A stretch of 64,000 nucleotides of DNA from DATAGF01 sp963834875. GTDB lineage: Bacteria; Actinomycetota; Thermoleophilia; Miltoncostaeales; Miltoncostaeaceae. The notes beneath the pieces were generated by a model. It saw only the letters and a list, made by a program, of their open reading frames with translations. It ran no database searches and had not been told where the DNA came from. This document shows positions 34,872 through 42,504 of this stretch, piece after piece. Position numbers and translations under genes: made by a program. Position 1 is the first letter of the stretch, and every line of letters starts with the position of its first letter. Where the stretch lies: the NCBI GenBank assembly GCA_963834875.1, contig CAWIDG010000013.1:1-64000 (forward strand), in the 5' to 3' direction.

Positions 34872-36441
34872 TCGCACTCGGACGGTGCGGCCCTCGAAGA
34901 CGACCGACCAGTAGTCGCCCTCCCGGCGAAACATGTTGAGGTCGGTGACCGGTGGCTCCTGCGCTCCGCCGTCCGGCTCGACGGACACCGCGTCGTCGGC
35001 TGTCGCGCTCGGCTTCGATCCGGTCGAGAACCGCGCGGGCCGCTTCGAGCTCCAAAGCGGCCCGGTGCTCATTGCCGCTCGCGCGGAGAGCTTCGGCGAA
35101 ACCGGCCCGCGCCAGCGCCGCCTCGTACGGCGCCCCGACCTCGCTCCAAAGCCGCGCGGCTTCGGCGCAGAACCGCTGCGCGTCCGCCGGATCGCCCTCC
35201 GCGAGTCGCACCCTCCCGTGAGCGATGGGTTGCGCCGGCCGACCAGCGCCCTGCTCTCGAACCGAGCCGCCACGCGAGTCAACTCGTCGGCGGCCGAGCG
35301 CGCTCGAGCGACGTCGCCGGCCGCGATCTCGATCTCGACCTGCGCCTCGAGCAGCGGCGCTCGCTGCAGATCGGTGTCCGGCGGCCGCTCCTTGAAGGGC
35401 ACCCGCGTCGGATGCTCGAGCGCGTCTCGGATCGACGCGGCCGCCGCCGCGGCGTCTCCTTGGGCGAGCCGCACGAGCGCGAGACCGGGCTGCGGATCCC
35501 AGCCGGCGCGATGAGCAGCCAGAAAGGCCTCCTCGGCGCCGTCGATGTCTCCTCTGCGAAATCGGATCCGCCCCAGCTCGCTCAACGGCCATCCCATCTC
35601 GCGCCGCAGGTAAGGGCGCAGCTCCTCGCACGCGCTCAGGGCCTCGGTCTCCGCCTCGCCGCATGACCCACGCAGCCGGAGGATCTCCGCGCGGTGGACG
35701 CGACAACGCCCGCGGAGGCTCCCGATGGCGTTCGTCGTGCACCACCGCTCCATCGCCTCGGTCCATTCCTCGGCGGCGTCGTACTGCGCAAGCCCCTGCA
35801 GGGCGCACACGAGCTCGCAGTAGACGACCCCGGTCGAGAGCGGATCGAGGTCCCCGGAGACCGTCGCCACCCCGACCTCGTCGAGCAGCGCCAGGCCCTG
35901 CTCGACATCGCCATCCAGGATGAGGCAGCCGCGCTTCTGCCACGCGGCCGAGCGCGCACGCCGCCGGCTCACGCTTCGAGCCCAGCTCGATGGCCCGCCG
36001 GGCCCACGGCCGGGCGTCGGGTAGGTCGCCGGCCAGCATGCCGCTCGTAAGCCCGAACCGACCGCAAGCCAAGCGCTCGCCGGTGTCTCGCCGCCGACCA
36101 TCGAGGAGCCGCTCGGCTCGCGCCAACCAGCCCCGCACCGGCGCCATGAGGGCGGTATCGAAGAGCAGGTGCATCGCGACGCGAACCGCCGCCCCTGCTG
36201 CCGCGTCGGTGTCGCCGGCCTCCACGCACAGCGCGTACGCGCGCTCCCACGCTTCGATGGTCACGTCGAGATGCCCCGCCGCGTACGCGACCTCGCCGAG
36301 GACCGGGAGATCGGCGCGACCCGCGAGGCCGTCCGCGTCCGCCTTCATGAAGAGCTCGAACGCCGCCCCCCAATCGCCTCGCGCTGCCGCATCACGTGCG
36401 CGCTGGACGAAGGCCTCACCGACAGCGTCGGTCATCGCCAC
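34864..36441 (-). pseudogene. TPR-type regulator, 3'-truncated and frameshifted
   Basis: A protein built of TPR-like helical repeats, resembling the N-terminal parts of large LuxR-type actinobacterial regulators (RGDWGAAFELFMKADADGLA, then WERAYALCVEAGDTDAAAGA). Near its end it has NMFRREGDYWSVVFEGRTVR, a motif usually followed by a C-terminal domain, but the gene stops making sense exactly at the 12-base repeat. Frame changes occur near 35950, 35238 and 35001. The segment looks somewhat less GC-rich than its surroundings. It is divergent from a truncated hydrolase gene in the same block. It is probably not functional. Confidence 0.65.
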
Positions 36442-36528
36442 GGCCGTAACCGTGGGAGGTCACCGCTGTAACGGCCTTGCTCACGCATATGGGGTGGACC
36501 ACACACCCGCGCCAAACGAGGAGGACCC

Positions 36529-36860
36529 ATGCAGAGCGTAAAGGTCAACGGCGTCGAGCTGGAATACGAGATGAGCGGAACGGGCGAGCCCGTGCTGCTC
36601 ATCAGCCACGTCATCGCGGACGGCTTCCTGCCGCTCGTCTCGCGAACCGGCGCTTGCCGACCGCTACCAGCTGATCCGGTATCACAGGCGGGGTTGGGTC
36701 GGAAGCACCCACACCCCGCCGCCGGTGAGCGTCGCGGACCACGCCGCCGACGCCGCGGCGCTGCTCGACCATCTCGGTCTGCGACCCGTCCACATCGCAG
36801 GCCACTCGAGCGGCGCGCCGGTGGCCGTGCAGCTGGCGCACGTCGCCTGTGGCCAATTGG
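36529..36860 (+). pseudogene. alpha/beta hydrolase, 3'-truncated and frameshifted
   Basis: The first 110 residues of an alpha/beta hydrolase: MQSVKVNGVELEYEMSGTGE, then after an extra base near 36643 RYQLIRYHRRGWVGSTH, and the nucleophile elbow IAGHSSGAPVAVQLA. A full enzyme has about 270 residues, with the catalytic Asp and His later; here the sequence ends at the second 12-base repeat and pgsA begins 24 bases on. GAGGAGG before the ATG is a good ribosome-binding site. Confidence 0.7.
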
Positions 36861-36861
36861 C
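36850..36861. repeat. right 12-base direct repeat of the 2-kb block
   Basis: TGGCCAATTGGC, identical to 34860-34871, at the point where the hydrolase gene is cut off and just before the pgsA promoter. Confidence 0.7.
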
Positions 36862-36872
36862 CGGCGCCCCCC

Positions 36873-36878
36873 AAGAAT
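36873..36878 (+). promoter_or_regulatory. weak -10 box AAGAAT before pgsA
   Basis: AAGAAT lies exactly 6 bases before ATG 36885. It keeps the conserved second A and final T of the other boxes. Confidence 0.35.
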
Positions 36879-36884
36879 GGCGCG

Positions 36885-37444
36885 ATGCAGCGGAGGTCCC
36901 GTCTCGCGTGGCTGCCCAACGCCCTCACGCTCGCGCGGCTGGCGGCGCTCCCGGTGCTGCTGGTCGTCCTGATCCGGGCCGAGGGGCCGACCTCGGTGCC
37001 GGCGGCGATCATCTTCGGCGTCGTCGGGGCCACGGACTTCCTGGACGGGGTCCTCGCCCGGCGCCTCGGCGCCGAGAGCCGCTTCGGCCGCATCGCCGAC
37101 CCGCTCGCCGACCGCCTGCTGGTGCTGACCGGCCTGGTCGGCGTGATCCTGCTCGACCGGCTGAACCCGGTGGGGCCGGCGATCCTGATGTTCCGGGAGA
37201 CCTTCGTCGTCGTCGCCTACGCGTGGCTCCTGCGGCGCGGCATCGAGATGCGGGTGGACATGGCCGGCAAGGTGTCGTCGGCGCTCACCATGGTGGCCAC
37301 CGGCGGGGCGATCCTGCTCGACCAGGCCTGGGTCGATGCCTCTTCTGGGCGGCCGTCGCGCTGGCCGTCGTGACCCTCCTGAACTACTCGAGACAGTCCG
37401 CCAAAGCCCTGCGCGCCGGGGGGACGGCCTCGACCACCCCATGA
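36885..37444 (+). CDS. pgsA: CDP-diacylglycerol-glycerol-3-phosphate phosphatidyltransferase family (frameshifted)
   Basis: A membrane CDP-alcohol phosphotransferase of about 185 residues, probably making phosphatidylglycerol phosphate. The catalytic signature reads DGVLARRLGAESRFGRIADP followed by LAD, matching DGxxAR-x8-Gxxx-Dxxx-D. NALTLARLAALPVLLVVL is the first helix. The last 35 residues (FWAAVALAVVTLLNYSRQSA) are in another frame after about 37337, explained by two extra bases or one missing. The CDP-diacylglycerol would come from CdsA. Another CDP-alcohol substrate is possible. Confidence 0.82.
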
Positions 37445-37462
37445 GGGTTCGCCCGCGGCCGC

Positions 37463-37468
37463 TATGCT
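37463..37468 (+). promoter_or_regulatory. -10 box TATGCT of the RsiG-like/FHA/MerR operon
   Basis: TATGCT lies 27 bases before ATG 37496, and AGGAG at 37486-37490 serves as ribosome-binding site. This is a normal leadered promoter. Confidence 0.5.
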
Positions 37469-37495
37469 GGCCCGGTCGGCACCCGAGGAGCAGCG

Positions 37496-37756
37496 ATGGA
37501 CGCCCAGCCCGACCTCAGCACGCTGACGGACGCGCAGCTGAAGGACCTGATCCGCGAGCTCACCGAGGAGGAGCGCGAGATCTCGAAGGCGCGGCGCCTG
37601 CTGCACGGCCGGATCGAGCTCGCCAAGAGCGAGCTGGTCGGCCGCCTGCGGGGCCGCGACGAGGGCGAGCTGTCGGTCGTCAACGTGGACGCGCTCAGCC
37701 GGATCCTGGCCGGGCGGCTTCCGGACCTCGACCGGCTCGAGGGCGAGCGCGACTGA
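37496..37756 (+). CDS. RsiG/AmfC-like helical-hairpin protein
   Basis: An 86-residue, mostly helical protein. The segment EEREISKARRLLHGRIELAK resembles the c-di-GMP-binding helix of Streptomyces RsiG (AmfC), the anti-sigma factor of WhiG. The published motif is E-x3-S-x2-R-x3-Q-x3-D; here it reads E-x3-S-x2-R-x3-H-x3-E. Only one copy is present, as would suit a homodimer. No sigma factor is adjacent. The FHA and MerR genes follow. The anti-sigma role is inference from family likeness. Confidence 0.6.
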   Translation: MDAQPDLSTLTDAQLKDLIRELTEEEREISKARRLLHGRIELAKSELVGRLRGRDEGELSVVNVDALSRILAGRLPDLDRLEGERD

Positions 37757-37790
37757 CACGGCGGTCCGGCGAGGGGAGGGGGGAGTCAGG

Positions 37791-38249
37791 ATGTACTGCC
37801 CCGAATGCGGGTTCCACAACAGCGACGCCCACAAGTACTGCGGGCGCTGCGGCGCCCTGCTGATCGCCGAGAACCAGGGGACCGGCGAGATCACCGGGCC
37901 GCTCGCGATCAGCGACGAGGAGGCCGAGACCGGCGTCTGGCAGGGGCCTGCCATCGACGGCCCGACCCTGGCGGTGCGCTCCGGGGGCCCCCCGGGGGCG
38001 ATCTTCTCGCTCGACCGCGACACCGTGACGGTCGGCCGCGAGCCGACCTCGGACGTGTTCCTCGACGACGTCACCGTGTCGCGCAACCACGCCGTGATCA
38101 TCCGCCGGGGCGAGGGGACGTCCATCCGCGACCTCGGCAGCCTCAACGGCACGTACGTCAACCGGCGCCGCATCGAGCAGGAGGAGGTGCTCGAGCACGG
38201 CGACGAGCTCCAGATCGGCAAGTTCCGCCTGACCTATCTCGCCGGATGA
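37791..38249 (+). CDS. zinc-ribbon plus FHA domain protein (GarA-like)
   Basis: A 152-residue cytosolic protein. Residues 1-25 form a zinc ribbon (CPEC, then CGRCG). After an acidic linker with TGVWQ comes an FHA domain that binds phosphothreonine: VTVGREPTSDVFLDDVTVSR and RDLGSLNGTYVNRRRIE. GarA of mycobacteria has the same domain and controls glutamate metabolism after phosphorylation by PknB/PknG. Here too a MerR gene follows, with a 4-base overlap. Confidence 0.85.
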   Translation: MYCPECGFHNSDAHKYCGRCGALLIAENQGTGEITGPLAISDEEAETGVWQGPAIDGPTLAVRSGGPPGAIFSLDRDTVTVGREPTSDVFLDDVTVSRNHAVIIRRGEGTSIRDLGSLNGTYVNRRRIEQEEVLEHGDELQIGKFRLTYLAG

Positions 38250-38995
38250 CCGAGCCGCGCCTCATCCCCGACGACGAGCCCCCCGCCGACGGCGCGGGCG
38301 GCGGCGCGGGGCGGGCGGACGGCAGCCTGACCATCGGCGCGGTCTGCGAGCTGCTGCAGGCGGACTTCCCCTCGATCTCGATCTCGAAGATCCGCTACCT
38401 CGAGGACCAGAAGCTCATCTCGCCGAAGCGGACGCCCGGCGGCTACCGGCTCTACTCCCCGCTCGAGGTCGAGCGCCTGCGCACCATCCTGCGCCTGCAG
38501 CGGGACGAGTTCCTGCCGCTGCGGGTGATCCGCCAGGAGCTCGAGTCGTCCAGCACGGGCGCGTTCAGCGTCGCCAACCAGGCCAAGCAGCTCAAGCGCG
38601 CCCAGCTCGCCGAGCCCGCCCCCACGCGCCGCTACTCGCCCGGGGAGATCCTGGCGACGACCGGCGCCGACCCCGGCCTGCTGCGGGCGCTGGAGGAGTA
38701 CGGGCTGGTCGGCGGCCGCATGGGGGAGGGGTTCGACGAGACCGACCGGGAGGTGGTGCAGACGGCGCTCGAGCTCGCCTCGTACGGCGTGGAGCCCCGG
38801 CACCTGCGGATCTTCCGCGTGGCCGCGGAGCGCGAGGCGGGCCTCCTGGAGCAGCTTCTCGCCGTGGGCATTCGCTCGCGCAACCCCGAGCGCCGCCGCG
38901 AGGCGCTGGAGGCCCTCGAGAACCTGGCGGCCCTCGCGGCCCACATGCGCCACCTCATGCTGATCTCCGAGCTGCGCCAGATCGCCAGCGGGTGA
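38246..38995 (+). CDS. ftsR: MerR-family regulator, FtsR-like
   Basis: A 249-residue DNA-binding regulator. The winged-helix MerR domain is at residues 25-100 (ISISKIRYLEDQKLISPKRT, PGGYRLYSPLEVERLRTILR). A C-terminal helical domain follows, without the cysteines of metal sensors. The FHA-MerR gene pair matches garA-Rv1828 of mycobacteria, whose corynebacterial relative FtsR activates ftsZ. The symbol rests on context and family. Confidence 0.75.
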   Translation: MTEPRLIPDDEPPADGAGGGAGRADGSLTIGAVCELLQADFPSISISKIRYLEDQKLISPKRTPGGYRLYSPLEVERLRTILRLQRDEFLPLRVIRQELESSSTGAFSVANQAKQLKRAQLAEPAPTRRYSPGEILATTGADPGLLRALEEYGLVGGRMGEGFDETDREVVQTALELASYGVEPRHLRIFRVAAEREAGLLEQLLAVGIRSRNPERRREALEALENLAALAAHMRHLMLISELRQIASG

Positions 38996-39534
38996 GCGCC
39001 GGCGCCTTCGACATCGACGCCGCGATCCGCAAGATCCCCGACCACCCCCACCCGGGGATCCTCTTCTACGACCTGATGCCGCTCTTCCAGAGCCCGGCGG
39101 GGCTCACGGCCTGCGTCGATCGCATGGCCGTCTGGGCCCGCGAGCGCCAGCCCGAGCTGGTCCTCGCCGCGGAGGCGCGGGGGCTGATCCTCGGCGGCGC
39201 GCTCGCGCAGGCCCTCGGGGTGGGCGTGGCGGCGGCGCGCAAGTCCGGCAGGCTTCCGTGCGAGACGGTCGCCGAGTCGTACACGCTCGAGTACGGCACC
39301 GACGCGATCGAGGTCCACCGCGACGCGGTGAGGCCCGGCCAGAAGGTGCTGGTGCACGACGACCTGCTCGCGACGGGCGGGACGGCCCTCGCGCTGTGCC
39401 GCATGGTGGAGCGGCTCGGGGGCGTCGTCGTCGGCATCGCCGTCGTGGTCGAGCTCGCCTTCCTCCCGGGGCGCGAGACCCTGCGAGGCTACGACGTCCT
39501 GTCCCTGGTCACCTACGACAGCGAGGCGGCATGA
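38992..39534 (+). CDS. apt: adenine phosphoribosyltransferase
   Basis: Apt salvages adenine to AMP with PRPP. The 180-residue protein has IRKIPDHPHPGILFYDLMPL, VLAAEARGLILGGALAQAL and the PRPP-binding loop VLVHDDLLATGGTALAL. It starts at GTG overlapping the MerR gene and ends overlapping ppgK (ATGA). Confidence 0.92.
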   Translation: MSAGAFDIDAAIRKIPDHPHPGILFYDLMPLFQSPAGLTACVDRMAVWARERQPELVLAAEARGLILGGALAQALGVGVAAARKSGRLPCETVAESYTLEYGTDAIEVHRDAVRPGQKVLVHDDLLATGGTALALCRMVERLGGVVVGIAVVVELAFLPGRETLRGYDVLSLVTYDSEAA

Positions 39535-40331
39535 GAGGGGTCATCGGGGTCAACATCGGCGGCAGCGGGATCAAGGGCGCGGTCGTCGAGCCGCGACGCG
39601 GCGCGCTCAAGAGCGAGCGGATACGGGTCGCGACGCCGCAGCCGGCGAGCCCGGACGCGGTGGTGGCCGCCACCGCCGGCCTCGTCGCGGAGCTTGGCCT
39701 CGACGCGGGTCCGGTCGGGATCGGCCTCCCGAGCCCGATCGTGGGCGGCACGGCGATGATGGCCGCCAACATCGACAAGAGCTGGGTCGGCGTCAACGCG
39801 GTCGAGGCGTTCTCGGAGGCCGTCGGGCGCGAGTGCGTCGTCCTCAACGACGCCGATGCGGCCGGGCTCGCGGAGGTCCGCTTCGGCGCGGGGAAGGGCG
39901 TGCGGGGGGTGATCCTCCTGCTGACGCTCGGGACGGGGATCGGCTCGGCGCTGTTCGTCGACGGGATCCTGGTCCCGAACACCGAGCTCGGCCACATCCA
40001 GATCCGCGGCAAGGACGCCGAGCGGCGGGCCTCGTCGGGCGCGCGCGAGCGCAAGGGGCTCTCGTGGAGCCAGTGGGCGCCGCTGCTGGACGAGTACCTC
40101 GACCGCGTGGACGCCCTGATCTGGCCGGACCTCGTCATCCTCGGGGGCGGCATCTCCAAGCGCGCCGACAAGTTCCTGCCGCTGCTCGACGTGAGGCCGC
40201 CGGTCGTGGCGGCGACCCTGCGCAACGAGGCGGGGATCATCGGCGCGGCCACGCGCGCCCGCGAGCTGCTCGCCCCGGCGCGGCCCAAGGCCCGCCCGCG
40301 CCGGAGGGAGCGGAGCCGGGCCGTCGCGTGA
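39531..40331 (+). CDS. ppgK: polyphosphate glucokinase
   Basis: A ROK-type kinase of 266 residues that phosphorylates glucose using polyphosphate or ATP. It starts MRGVIGVNIGGSGIKGAVV with the phosphate loop and has LNDADAAGLAEVRFGAGKG, LLLTLGTGIGSALFVDG and NTELGHIQIRGKDAE, the last typical of PPGK. The enzyme is common in Actinobacteria. An Arg-rich C-terminal tail is unusual. It overlaps apt and the next methyltransferase by 4 bases. Confidence 0.9.
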   Translation: MRGVIGVNIGGSGIKGAVVEPRRGALKSERIRVATPQPASPDAVVAATAGLVAELGLDAGPVGIGLPSPIVGGTAMMAANIDKSWVGVNAVEAFSEAVGRECVVLNDADAAGLAEVRFGAGKGVRGVILLLTLGTGIGSALFVDGILVPNTELGHIQIRGKDAERRASSGARERKGLSWSQWAPLLDEYLDRVDALIWPDLVILGGGISKRADKFLPLLDVRPPVVAATLRNEAGIIGAATRARELLAPARPKARPRRRERSRAVA

Positions 40332-41125
40332 CGGACGCCGGGGGGCAGATGATCGAGTTCGACGAAGCGGCCTCGCGGGCGATCGAGGAGGTCTACGGCA
40401 CCGCCGACGTCGTCGAGCAGCGGCGGGTCGTGATCGAGGCGCTCGCGCCGGCGTTGGGACAGCGGGCGCTCGACCTGGGGTGCGGGCCCGGCCTGCTGGC
40501 GTGCCAGATCGCCCGCGCGGTGGGCCCCGGGGGCCGGGTGATCGGGCTCGACGCGAGCCCGAGCATGCTGGCCATCGCGGCGCGGCGCGAGTGCGGCGCC
40601 GGGGCGGCGCGGGTCGAGCTGGCCGAGGCGGACGTCGGGGGGCCGCTGCCGCTGGAGGACGGCGCCGTCGACCTCGCGGTCGCGACCCAGGTCTACGAGT
40701 ACGTCCCGGACATGCCGGCCGCGCTGGCCGAGGTGCGGCGGGTCCTGGCGCCCGGCGGGCGCCTGCTGGTCCTGGACACCGACTGGGACTCCCTCGTCTG
40801 GCACTCCCCGGACGAGGGGCTGATGAGGCGGGTGATGGCCGCCTGGGACGAGCACCTGGCCCACCGCGACCTGCCCCGGCGGCTGCCCGGGCTGCTGCGC
40901 GACGCCGGGCTCGCGCTCGAGTCGGCGTCGATCGTCCCGCTGCTCAACGTCGGCTACGCCCGGGAGACCTACAGCGCCGGCATCCTGGAGCTCATCGCCG
41001 GCTTCGTGCCGGGCCGCGGCGGCGTGAGCGCCGGCGAGGCGGAGGCCTGGGCGTCCGCCCTCCGCGAGATGGGGGACGACTACTTCTTCGCGATGAACAG
41101 GTTCATGTTCCTGGCGAGGCGCTGA
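40328..41125 (+). CDS. class I SAM-dependent methyltransferase
   Basis: A 265-residue methyltransferase. The SAM motif is ALDLGCGPGLLACQIARAVG, followed by RVIGLDASPSMLAIAARREC and the acidic segment EADVGGPLPLEDGAVDLAVA. VLAPGGRLLVLDTDWDSLVW resembles arsenite and UbiE-type enzymes, but the Cys residues of ArsM are not seen. It is the last gene of the operon that starts at 37496. Confidence 0.8.
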   Translation: MTDAGGQMIEFDEAASRAIEEVYGTADVVEQRRVVIEALAPALGQRALDLGCGPGLLACQIARAVGPGGRVIGLDASPSMLAIAARRECGAGAARVELAEADVGGPLPLEDGAVDLAVATQVYEYVPDMPAALAEVRRVLAPGGRLLVLDTDWDSLVWHSPDEGLMRRVMAAWDEHLAHRDLPRRLPGLLRDAGLALESASIVPLLNVGYARETYSAGILELIAGFVPGRGGVSAGEAEAWASALREMGDDYFFAMNRFMFLARR

Positions 41126-41131
41126 GCGCGC

Positions 41132-41911
41132 TCAGGCGCGGGCGATCAGGGAGTGCCACTCGTTCTCGAGCCGGTATGCGCCGCTCGCCGTGAGGTAGGG
41201 CGCCGCGGCCTCGAGGACCGCCTTCGCGACGGCGTCCTCGCCCCGGGCCTCGATCGCCTCGACGATCGGGCCGGGCGACAGCAGCCTGCGCAGCAGGGCC
41301 GACTCGTCGGCGAACTCCAGCGCGACGCTGACGTCGAAGGCGGCCTGGGGGGTCAGCCCGGCCTCGGTGGCCGCCCCCTCGAGCACGCCCGGTTGCGAGA
41401 GCGGGGGCGCGGGCGGGACGGGCGGCGCCGGGCGCAGCGCCCGGACGGCCTGCAGGACGGGGGTGAGGTCGCACCGCTCCGCCCGCCCCCACACCTGGAT
41501 CAGCACGGTCGCGCCTGGCTTGGCGACGCGGCGCGCCTCGCGGAGGGCCGCGACCATGTCGTCGGCGAAGAAGAACGAGTTGAAGCCCGTCACGAGGTCG
41601 AAGCGATCGTCGCCCCAGGGAAGGCGCTGCATGTCGCCGACGCGCAGGTCCGCGCCCGGCAGGCGGCGGCGCGCGACCTCCAGCAGCCCCTCGGAGGCGT
41701 CGAGCCCGGAGGTCCGTGCCCCCCGGTCGGCGGCCATCCGGAGGAACACGCCGCTGCCGCACCCGATGTCGAGGACCTCCTGGCCGGGCGCGATCTCGAC
41801 GCGCGCGATGGCGGCCTCGTATTTCGGGGCCTCGGCGGCCTCCTCCTCGGCCCAGGCCTCGGCGCGAGCGCCCCAGAGGCGCCCGTGCCGGGCGGCGCTT
41901 CGCGTCGTCAT
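41132..41911 (-). CDS. class I SAM-dependent methyltransferase
   Basis: A 259-residue methyltransferase with VLDIGCGSGVFLRMAADRGA, SGLDASEGLLEVARRRLPG and GDMQRLPWGDDRFDLVTGFN. It is divergent from a PadR regulator across a 29-base gap, so PadR probably controls it. The middle is Pro-rich (APPVPPAPPLSQPG). The substrate is unknown. Confidence 0.8.
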   Translation of the reverse strand: MTTRSAARHGRLWGARAEAWAEEEAAEAPKYEAAIARVEIAPGQEVLDIGCGSGVFLRMAADRGARTSGLDASEGLLEVARRRLPGADLRVGDMQRLPWGDDRFDLVTGFNSFFFADDMVAALREARRVAKPGATVLIQVWGRAERCDLTPVLQAVRALRPAPPVPPAPPLSQPGVLEGAATEAGLTPQAAFDVSVALEFADESALLRRLLSPGPIVEAIEARGEDAVAKAVLEAAAPYLTASGAYRLENEWHSLIARA

Positions 41912-41921
41912 AGCGGAGTTG

Positions 41922-41928
41922 TAGACTA
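41922..41928. promoter_or_regulatory. shared bidirectional promoter / PadR operator candidate
   Basis: GTAGACTAC gives TAGACT on the plus strand, 13 bases before the PadR ATG, and TAGTCT on the minus strand, 11 bases before the methyltransferase ATG. The near-symmetry in a 29-base intergenic region suggests a single operator covering both promoters. Confidence 0.5.
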
Positions 41929-41940
41929 CGGAACAGAGTT

Positions 41941-42504
41941 ATGTCGAGCGATGAGCTGAGCCTCTTCTCGTACGAGATCATGGGCCTGGTCGGCCGCACC
42001 GGCGCCGGCGCCCACGACCTCCTGCGGATGGCCCGGCGCGGCCGGATCCTCGACTGGGCCGGCGAGAGCCAGTACTACGCCGAGCCGAAGCGGCTGGCCC
42101 GTCTCGGCTACCTGGACGCGAGCAAGGCGCCCGGCAAGACCCGCGAGCGGACGGTCTACACGCTGACCGACAAGGGCCTGAAGGCGCTGCGCGAGTACGC
42201 GCGGACGCCGGCCCGCCTCACCCCGCTGAAGAGCGAGCCGCTGCTGCGCCTGCTGATCGCCGACCTGGTGGGGGAGGCGCCGACGCGCGCGAGCCTCGCC
42301 GCGCTGAGGGAGGACATCGCCGACGTCCGGTCGCGGCTCGACGAGGGGGAGGCCAGCGCCCGCTCGCTCCCGCACCGCGAGGTCTACCTGCTGCTGGTCA
42401 TCGGCTTCCTGCGCCGGTTCCTCGACCTCCACGCCGACCTGATCGACGAGGTCGAGGCGGGCCTCCCCGAGGCCGGCCGGGAGGGTCAGGCGGCCGCCAA
42501 GTAG
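41941..42504 (+). CDS. PadR-family transcriptional regulator
   Basis: A 187-residue winged-helix regulator. FSYEIMGLVGRTGAGAHDLL begins the DNA-binding domain, QYYAEPKRLARLGYLDASKA and RTVYTLTDKGLKALREYART are the typical PadR wing, and a C-terminal helical dimerisation domain follows. PadR proteins often control stress or export genes; here the divergent methyltransferase is the likely target. Its end overlaps the convergent M32 gene by 19 bases. Confidence 0.85.
   Translation: MSSDELSLFSYEIMGLVGRTGAGAHDLLRMARRGRILDWAGESQYYAEPKRLARLGYLDASKAPGKTRERTVYTLTDKGLKALREYARTPARLTPLKSEPLLRLLIADLVGEAPTRASLAALREDIADVRSRLDEGEASARSLPHREVYLLLVIGFLRRFLDLHADLIDEVEAGLPEAGREGQAAAK

Noticed and set aside
34737..36861. 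tRNA-Pro as the attachment site of an integrative element
   Set aside because: The 12-base repeat does not match the tRNA 3' end, there is no integrase, and the block ends in truncated genes.
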